Below, piece by piece: positions 56,925 through 64,000 of a stretch of DNA of 64,000 nt (within the stretch, counting starts at the first letter, position 1; each line of letters begins with the position of its first letter). The position numbers and the translations under genes were made by a program. The notes under the pieces were generated by a model, which saw nothing but the letters and a program-made list of their open reading frames with translations, made no database searches and was not told where the DNA came from. The stretch is taken from the NCBI GenBank assembly GCA_020465985.1, contig JAANYP010004342.1:124001-188000 (forward strand), read 5' to 3'. The stretch is from Centrapalus pauciflorus. Taxonomy: Eukaryota > Streptophyta > Magnoliopsida > Asterales > Asteraceae.

Positions 56925-58256
56925 GGGAAAATTTCGCAAAAAACCATCAAACTACAAGTTTTTTTCGATTAAGTCACTCAATCAAAATTTTTTCTGATAA
57001 GTCCCTTAACTAAATAAAAATCACGAATTTGGTGTTTTTCAAGAAAAGTTACCGGTGACCTGTTTAGCAGGTTGCATTGCTGACGTGGATTTTATAAATC
57101 TATGATTTTTTTCGATTAAGTGCCCCAACTAAATTATTTTTTCTTATATATCCCTTAACTAAATTATTTTGTCTTATAAATCCCTCAATTAATTTTTTTG
57201 CCACATAAATCCATTATCTTGATAAACTCGTGTTATTTGTTGTTTTATCAATTTAAGTGATTGTTCAATTGACACTCACGTCGCACATACGTGGATGCAA
57301 AAAAAAAATAAAACAAAATGATACATCAAAATGATCATTTTTATTGTTTAAAGTGTAGTCGGGACGAACTAGTTAAATATGTTTAAAAATTGTGGTCTAG
57401 ACAAACGTAAGATCGAAATAATCATCATTTATGTTTTTATATCGAACAAACTTATGTTATTTGGAATAACGGACTTTTAAAAAAGTTTATTATTTTGAAA
57501 CAACCATCGTCGTTTTGAAAAATAATATTATTTTCAAGCCAACTTATTTTGGTCTAGACAAACATGACATGCTGTGTCATCGAAATAAACATCTTTGTTT
57601 TTAAAAGTTTTAAAAAAAATTGCTTTATTTTAGCGAAAAGTTGAAAACTTTAAGGGTGCGTTTAGTTCCTGAAAATTTTTAAAATTTCCATCTCATTTTT
57701 CAACAAAAATGAAAACTTGTTTACTTAACAACAATTTCATAAATTTTCATTTCACTTTTTAAAATACCACTTTTCATATTCTCTCTCTTACTTTTCTACT
57801 ACATACCCTATTTCTTTATAATACTCTCTTTCTCTCTCTTACTTTTCCATCACCTATCATATTTTTTTTTATTTTATAATCACCCATCTTATTTTTCTTA
57901 AAACTAAATTTTCATCATCTAAACAAGTTTTCACTTTTCATAGAAACCCTTGTTTTTTTCTAAAAACTATAACTTGAAAACTGAAATTGAAAAATGATCA
58001 GTTTTCGTTAACTAAACGCACCCTAAGTAGTTCGGGGACTTATCAGGGAAAAAAATTAAATGGGGACTTAATCGAAAGAATTTTATACTTTGATGGTTTT
58101 CTGTAAAATAGGTTTAAGCATGTTAACCTGCTATAACAGGTTAACAGACCAATTTTAAAGGTTTAAGCAGTTTAGGGACTTATCAAAAATAAAAAATGAA
58201 ACGGGGACTTAATCGAAAAATTTTTGTACTTTGATGGTTTTTCGCATAATTTTCCC
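56925..58256. mobile_element. MULE-type element, 1332 bp, hosting a nested Tourist MITE
   Basis: A perfect 9-bp TSD aattaaaaa lies at 56916-56924 and 58257-58265. Terminal inverted repeats of about 50 bp start gggaaaatttcgcaaaaaac and end with the inverse (ttttcgcataattttccc). Subterminal 'gggacttaatcgaaa' and 'gttaacctg' words recur. There is no MULE transposase, so it is non-autonomous. Confidence 0.85.
57654..58023. mobile_element. Tourist-type (PIF/Harbinger) MITE, 370 bp, complete
   Basis: Ends gggtgcgtttagttcctg and taactaaacgcaccc are inverse. The 3-bp TSD TAA flanks it (57651-57653 and 58024-58026). Other copies are at 18961-19318 and 1244-1425. It has inserted inside the older MULE element. 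Confidence 0.85.
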
Positions 58257-58265
58257 AATTAAAAA

Positions 58266-58616
58266 ACGTTGTCGTATTTTTTAGTAACAAGTTCAAACGT
58301 CTTTGTATAAATTGTGATAAAACTGAATTCGTTAAATAAATCAATAAAATAATAAAATGCCGTTACATAAACACGGAGTTAATCCTATTTTAAAACATAT
58401 TTTTACAAACCAAAGAGGCAAAAATTCAAAAATGCCATGGTAGGGGTAAAGGCGTTGACCTGCATAAATTGAATGACACCCTGAACCCTTGCTTTTTAAT
58501 TAAATTCTCAACTGCCCCCTCCACGCACACACAATCCAATGAAGGACTCACCTTCCCTTCTGGCCCGTGGGCTGTGGCCTCGTTTTTAATATTTACAACC
58601 CATTTTGAATTATACC
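58266..58616. other. No gene recognised
   Basis: AT-rich, with a small GC-richer patch at 58510-58590 that contains no supported frame. Confidence 0.35.
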
Positions 58617-58917
58617 GTTAAATTATTAAAAAAAACTAATATGTTTTCATGTTTTTTGTATTTTCGTCCCTCCATATTATTTATTTTCATAAAAGTTCTC
58701 AAGTTAAAGGTTTTTTTGGTTTAGTGAAATTTGGACATTATAACCCGGTTTTTCAGTTTTTAAAAACCCGGTTCACTAAATTATAACCGTAATGTCCAAA
58801 TTTCAGTAAACAAAAAAAAAAAAAAATTTAACTTGAGAACTTTTATGAAAAAAATAACATGGAAACACGAAAACTTAAAAAATATTAAAACATGTTGGTT
58901 TTTTTCATAATAAATCC
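58617..58917. repeat. Foldback MULE-type MITE, diverged copy
   Basis: Arms ttaaaaaaaactaatatg and catgttggtttttttcataa with the internal ggtttagtgaaatttggaca match the family at 54631-54936. Terminal bases on the left are altered and the TSD is unclear. Confidence 0.7.
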
Positions 58918-59690
58918 TTAAATGATTCATGATAATTAACATTTGATTAGGAAAACTAGATACTTTTATTTGCATTATCTAGTTTTTTTTTTTAAAGAGA
59001 ATATAAATTTATTTTACTACACATCCCGACATACGTATTGTAAGATTATTTATCGACTTATGATAAATACATAAATAGAAAAGTCAAATTTGATTATTAG
59101 AAAAGACAAATTTGATTATTAGAAATGTAATAAAATCTAAATGCATCAAACTGCTTATAAAAATGCAATTAATGCGCTTTAATAAAAATTTAAAATACCA
59201 AAAAATATAAATTTATAGAGCGTATGTATGTGTAGAAAAATTAATTTATATGCATTTTCATCAACATATACATAGTGATGAATCTAAAATTAATTTTTTT
59301 TTAAGAATAGATATTTGAAATTTTTACAAGGAACACTTTAAAAATCATCACACTACACTATTATAAAAGTGTAAAAGAATCCCATATGAAGCCAATTATA
59401 CTTATTAAAAATTCTCTTCACAACTGGGTCGTTGTGTTTACAAATAGAACTTGGTTTCTGATAAATAACTTGAGTAAAAAGTTTTTGGCGATATATATAA
59501 CACACATAAAAATCAAGTTACCAAGATTGTTCGGCAACGAAAGACAGCCAGCCAAAATATCAAAAGGAAACATAAACTGACAAGATAATACTAATTTGAT
59601 CACTGTAAATTTTTCCGATTTGTATGACGAAGAAAAACAAAACAAATCGAAATTTTTAAAAAATTCAAACTAAAAACAAAACAATTTAGT
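58918..59690. other. Intergenic and upstream region, no gene recognised
   Basis: AT-rich. Small frames at 59386-59645 on both strands overlap each other and are not recognised. Confidence 0.35.
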
Positions 59691-59847
59691 ACCGGTTTTG
59701 GTATTAGATTTTAGAATCACAAAATCATTAATTGGTTTCAACCAGGAAAAAGTAAAGAAGTGTGTAAAAAGTCAAAAAGGGTTGACCATGCAAGTTTGCA
59801 TGGCGTTTATGGCAGTGGCAAATTACGAGGTAGCCAGTCAGCTACAC

Positions 59848-59855
59848 TATAAATA
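59848..59855 (+). promoter_or_regulatory. TATA box of the proline-rich protein gene
   Basis: TATAAATA lies 59 bases before the ATG at 59907, which implies a start near 59880 and a leader of only 25-30 bases. Confidence 0.7.
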
Positions 59856-59906
59856 CTCCCTTTTTGCTACTATACCTTCCCAATTCATGAAGACCGCCAG
59901 CCAACA

Positions 59907-60467
59907 ATGGTGAAATCACTCAACGTTTTCCTACCATTCTTATTGGTTTCTTTCATAGCCACCGTCAACTGCCGTCCAACAACCCTAAGCCGCCGTGTTG
60001 TGTTGGCAAATTGTGACCCATTTTCCGGCGAATGTAGTAATCAATGGCCTTATTCTCCTATCACATTTAGCAACGTTAACCCCTTTATATCCAGACCATT
60101 TCTTCGCCACCCGTCACCGCTAGTTGCATCCCCACCACCACCGAGATACAACTTTCCACCTGTGTTCCCTGAGCTGCCACCACCAACTGATGATGCGTAT
60201 GATGCTCCACCATTTGATGCGTTTTCATTTTCACCGCCGGAGGTCTATCTACCTCCACCTGTTGATGATACGAACCCACCCGACTTGCCAGCACCGGATC
60301 TCTTCAATGTCCCGGCACCACCACTTGTACCGCAGGACCTGCCATTCACGTTTACTCCGGCTACTCCATCAACGATAGGCCAGCCACAATATTTTACAAT
60401 GCCGCCACCAGACGATGAAGATGAGCCACAGCTGCCGCCAATGGTGATGTCTCCTCCAAATGCCTAA
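59907..60467 (+). CDS. Small secreted acidic proline-rich protein
   Basis: An intronless 186-aa frame. Residues 1-22 form a clear signal peptide (VKSLNVFLPFLLVSFIATV) with cleavage expected near NC-RP. The mature part has two Cys (in ANCDPFSGECSN, about residues 35-43), then a tail of Pro, Asp and Phe with PPPP, PPPTDD, PPPVDD and PPPDDEDE. This suggests a cell-wall or apoplastic structural protein, but it lacks the Ser-Pro4 blocks of classic extensins and no family could be named. A good TATA box and a short leader precede it. It has no neighbour within several kilobases. The function is unknown. Confidence 0.8.
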   Translation: MVKSLNVFLPFLLVSFIATVNCRPTTLSRRVVLANCDPFSGECSNQWPYSPITFSNVNPFISRPFLRHPSPLVASPPPPRYNFPPVFPELPPPTDDAYDAPPFDAFSFSPPEVYLPPPVDDTNPPDLPAPDLFNVPAPPLVPQDLPFTFTPATPSTIGQPQYFTMPPPDDEDEPQLPPMVMSPPNA

Positions 60468-60479
60468 TCAATTAATTTA

Positions 60480-61650
60480 TCAGTTGAATTGCTAATTTAA
60501 GTAAGATGTTAGTATTACCAACACAATCAATGTACTGAGTTTAGTGTATGCTAATATCGTCTATGTGAAGTCTTTGAAGTTTGAAAAAAACCGTATTTAA
60601 TCCTTTTGAATATTTGGGCTGCTTTCGACCCATTTGACTCCTATCCGTTCTAATTAGAATATTACATTATTACTTAATTGATTTTGGGCCAGATGGAAGA
60701 TAAAAATATAACCCATGCCATGCCAATTAATCTGAGCTGTGTTCAAGTAAGTAAATGGTTCAAAATCATCGCTTCTAGTTAAAGAAAAAGCAGCACAAAT
60801 GCTTTATATATTGTTCTGTTGCACATTCAAAGGCTTGCTTAATATATTTATATCATGAAGCCTTTCGTTACGTACAATGAACAAGAATACGATGAGATGT
60901 TGTCTAAATCTACAAACTAATGACAAGAGATGTGTTTACTTACCGGTTGGGTTTAACCCATCTGGTATGAGGGGTGATTTGCAAGTGTGAGAGGAGTTTA
61001 AATTTATGTGGTGAAGGTAAGTTCTAAAGTTCCCATATGGGGCAAAATGATAATTTAAGAGTAGGAGTAAGTTAGTTTGCGTTAAAAAAGAAAAAAAGAT
61101 GACTGATAGTGTACAACGCGTACCAATTTGGGCCTTGGATGGGCCTTAGTTTAATATTATTATTTAGATTTTTGGCCATGGCATCCACCTTTAATAAACC
61201 CTAAAGCCCACTGATAAATAACACACTGACACCACTATCTCTCACACACATACATGGGCGTCCAAGTCCATGCTCCTGGGCCCTGGCCCACTTCTACCTC
61301 ATGCTGCAGTCCTAGATACCGGGCTGGAAGACAAAGAAGAGCCCATCTTTCATGTCAATCTCAACCCGATGGATTTATGCATCACATAATGTACAATAAA
61401 GACATGGCGAGGAAATTTTAGCCAAAAACCTAAGTCTAAAAATGAATATGTATGAGATAAAAATGCTGTTCCTCACACAAATTGTAGAACAGCAAATTTT
61501 TGGAGCACCAAATTTTATAAATCAGATGGGAATTGAACACAACTAACATAATGAAGCAAACAACCACACAGCTAACTTGCCAAGCCAGCGAACCAAACGA
61601 ACTGACGATTCTATTCAAGCGATTTTGGCAACAATTGTAAATGCATCTTT
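60480..61650. other. 3' UTR then intergenic DNA, no gene
   Basis: About 60468-60700 is the likely 3' UTR. Positions 61240-61330 have GC-rich 'gggccctggcccac' words like the subterminal part of the CAGGGCCG hAT family, but no ends were found. Confidence 0.35.
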
Positions 61651-62160
61651 ATGATATTACAATCGAGGAGAGACACAAGCACATAAGACGATATAATCAA
61701 GTTTAGTTATGACTTACAAATTAAGGGTAGGAGTGGATCGGTAGTTTTTGTGTTTCTTGATCAAATAAAGTAAAGAAAAGGCTAAGTTACTTAAAATACA
61801 TAAAATACAATATAGGGAGAAAAAGAAGCAATGGCTCACTGGCTTCTTGCCTTCTTGTCTTCTTTAGTCAACAATGCTTTTCTAATAAAAGTAGAGTTCG
61901 TATATAACAAAACACATTTTTTGCTGACATAAGATTAAATTCCTAGAAAATTCAACCATTTCTTTCAATCATTTGAGAAGATCCCATATCCTAACTCTTG
62001 ATTCTCATATCTTTTTTTTTTTTTTTTTTTACAGAGTTGCATCTCCCATTTGTTTGGCTAATAAGTTGTGATGCCTTTCGAATTAGAATGGTTAGAGTAT
62101 AAAAAAACAATTAGGCAAATACCAGATAAACACAAATACTAAGATAAATTCTATCCAACA
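61651..62160 (-). mobile_element. Probable Copia 3' LTR
   Basis: On the minus strand a purine tract (acgggggcatat) follows the pol stop codon, and TGTTGGATAG at 62160 starts the expected LTR. The LTR would run toward lower coordinates; its end is not resolved (about 61650 is a guess). It contains a T run at 62013-62034. Confidence 0.45.
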
Positions 62161-62175
62161 ATATGCCCCCGTAGT

Positions 62176-62433
62176 TTAAGCGGGTGGATGACGAACGCTT
62201 AAACTGGAACGAAAATCCGTGAACAGCTGAGGTGGTAGACATTTAGTAAAAATGTCGGGAGGATGACGAACGCTTAAAATGAAACGAAAATCTGTGAATA
62301 GCTGAGACGGTAGACATTTAGTAAAAATGTCGGCATACTGAAACATAGAGGGTATGTGAAGAACCCGAACGTGGCCTACCGCAATTTTGTCTCAAACAAA
62401 GTGAATGTCGATCTCGATACCATGTTTAGCGTA
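62176..62433 (-). pseudogene. Copia retrotransposon RNase H C-terminal remnant with in-frame duplication
   Basis: The minus strand reads YAKHGIEIDIHFV, stop, DKIAVGHVRVLHIPSMFQYA, followed by DIFTKCLPSQLFTDFRF and, 25 codons later, the same block again. This is the classic end of Copia pol (H-I-E-I-D-x-H-F-V-R-E-K, then Q-x-A-D-I-x-T-K-x-L-P). The 75-nt unit 62331-62257 is duplicated as 62256-62182. TGA replaces a conserved Arg in FVRDK. The rest of pol is missing upstream, where a Helitron end lies at 62481. Confidence 0.8.
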
Positions 62434-62480
62434 ATATGTAACCTAGAGAAGGGGTTGTACTTGTGTACGTAATATACTAA

Positions 62481-63787
62481 CTAGTTTATTAGCGTATTAC
62501 GCGGATATTTTTAGTATATATGAAATATAATAAATTAAAAGGTAAATAAGTTCATAGTGTTAATATTATAATAATAAAGTTAACTTTCGTATATTTAACA
62601 TTTATATAGTCATATAACTGTTTCCTCACTATTTAACATTTCAAAACTCGATAAAAAATATAAACCACACCGAAATAAAATTCGTCAATTTTGTTTTATA
62701 TTTTAAAAAAACCAACTTATAATATGTTCATAATACTAACAATTTTTTTAAATTAAATAGAAGATTTTAATGTGTGTACATTAGTATTATCTTTTAAAAA
62801 ATAGGTTGCTACAATTATTGTTAAACCCATTAAATATAGTTGATAATTTTTAAATTTAACGCTTTGTTACCACACCTAAATACATTATATAAATACAGTA
62901 AATAACAAAAATTAACAATGTGTCGTGGTTCTTAACCCTGACGTATTCTCTCTCCTACCTCAATCGATGGCACTTGTTATATAAATACAATAGTTAGCTT
63001 ATTTTATTACACTTGTTATATAAATACGGAAAACAGAAAAAAATTAAAATAATTAGCATTGTATTGTGGTTCCAAATCCCGATAAAATCTCTAAACATTT
63101 TGTTTTATCAATTGTATTTTATTGACAAATTCGGTAGCCGGTCAAATATATATATACTTTTGATTAAAACAAACATAGTTTAGGAGTTTAAACAATGAGA
63201 AAACAAAAATTTAGGAATTTAATCGAGAAAATGAAAAAACTTGATTGAGTTTTTTCAATATTAACCATGTTTTAAAAGTATATTAACTCATTTGGTGCCC
63301 ATGAAAAAAAGTAAACAACCAACGTATATAAATAAGTATGTTCCAGTTCCATGATGAAAACCCAAACATGTATAATGAAATAAGGTTGGGGTCGTAAAAT
63401 ATCAACGTCTCTTTTAAATATTCTATAATTAATTTTTATTAATTACACATCTTTTCTCTCACATGACATGGTTTTCCTTAATAATGCAGACCCGCTCATT
63501 AAACATAATCATTTCTCTCATATTAGTAAGGAGAGGTGTGTGCTTAGATTTATCCTTTTAAAATGTATGATACATGAGTTTTTTATACATCTTATATATG
63601 TATCTTGGGATGCCGTACTACTATGATACATTTACTTTTTAGAATGACATAATTAACATGATGATTGTACCTTAGATAAAACGATGACGTTCAGGAACAC
63701 TAATCTTTTTTCATTAAAACTTAACATTGTGTATTAATGATGTCAACTAATGACTTAAACTTATACTTAATTGTGTCATTATATAGA
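62481..63787 (-). mobile_element. Helitron, 3' end clear, 5' end tentative
   Basis: On the minus strand a hairpin (ccgcgta-at-acgc, near 62491-62504) is followed by taataaaCTAG at 62484-62481 and a host T. A candidate 5' end TCTATATAATG after an A lies at 63787-63788, giving about 1.3 kb, but a nearer start around 63500 cannot be excluded. No Rep/helicase coding was seen. Open frames in it are short. Confidence 0.5.
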
Positions 63788-64000
63788 TCTAGCATTCTAG
63801 CCAGACAAATCAAAAAAAGAAAAAAAAAAAAAAAGAAAAAAACATGTCTGCACTTAAACAGTGGTAATCAACATCAATGCTTAATGTACAATATTATTAA
63901 GTTGTCACAAATCTTAAGTGTCATATTATTAAGTCAATCCAAAATACATGTAAAAATTTTCATATCCTTATCTATAAATACTAATTAAAGAGTAAATATA

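Overview
The window is about 64 kb of flowering-plant nuclear DNA, most likely from a eudicot. It is very AT-rich, the genes are split by GT-AG introns, and the proteins recognised all have plant-specific or plant-typical architectures. The species cannot be fixed from the sequence alone. There is no prokaryotic operon, CRISPR array, rRNA or convincing tRNA.

Six genes can be supported. (1) A minus-strand FACTOR OF DNA METHYLATION / IDN2-like gene (CDS 6256 to 2841, 633 aa) for RNA-directed DNA methylation. (2) A plus-strand DeSI/PPPDE thiol peptidase gene (12873-13729, 232 aa). (3) A minus-strand NUP96 / SAR3 / MOS3 nucleoporin gene (CDS 25982 to 19891, 1033 aa), possibly with a 5' UTR exon near 27.8 kb. 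(4) A plus-strand plasma-membrane H+-ATPase gene (35283-40136, 953 aa, 14 coding exons, one GC-AG intron). (5) A minus-strand receptor-like kinase gene of the At1g80640 type (45299 to 41930, 446 aa). (6) A plus-strand intronless gene for a small secreted acidic proline-rich protein (59907-60467). Exon sums close in frame for every gene. The genes act in unrelated processes (silencing, de-SUMOylation or deubiquitination, nuclear transport, proton pumping, signalling, cell wall) and do not form a pathway.

The rest is a dense bed of mostly non-autonomous DNA transposons. Many have boundaries that can be read directly from target-site duplications (TSDs): hAT elements with 8-bp TSDs, MULE-type elements with 9-bp TSDs (one family being long foldback hairpins), Tourist/PIF-type MITEs, Helitrons with a CTAG end behind a hairpin, and a MITE family sitting inside (CA)n/(TA)n microsatellites. 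Degenerate PIF/Harbinger coding remnants lie at the left end, a Copia RNase H remnant with an in-frame 75-bp duplication at the right end, and LTR-like pieces near 10 kb, 30-34 kb and 56.7 kb. Elements sit in introns of NUP96, the H+-ATPase and the kinase, and a Helitron ends about 40 bp upstream of the DeSI TATA box.

No wholly new system was found. The most intriguing locus is a head-to-head inverted pair of decayed kinase gene fragments (53.4-53.84 kb) that could fold into a long hairpin RNA. The near-perfect foldback MITE at 54.6-54.9 kb is the next most interesting.
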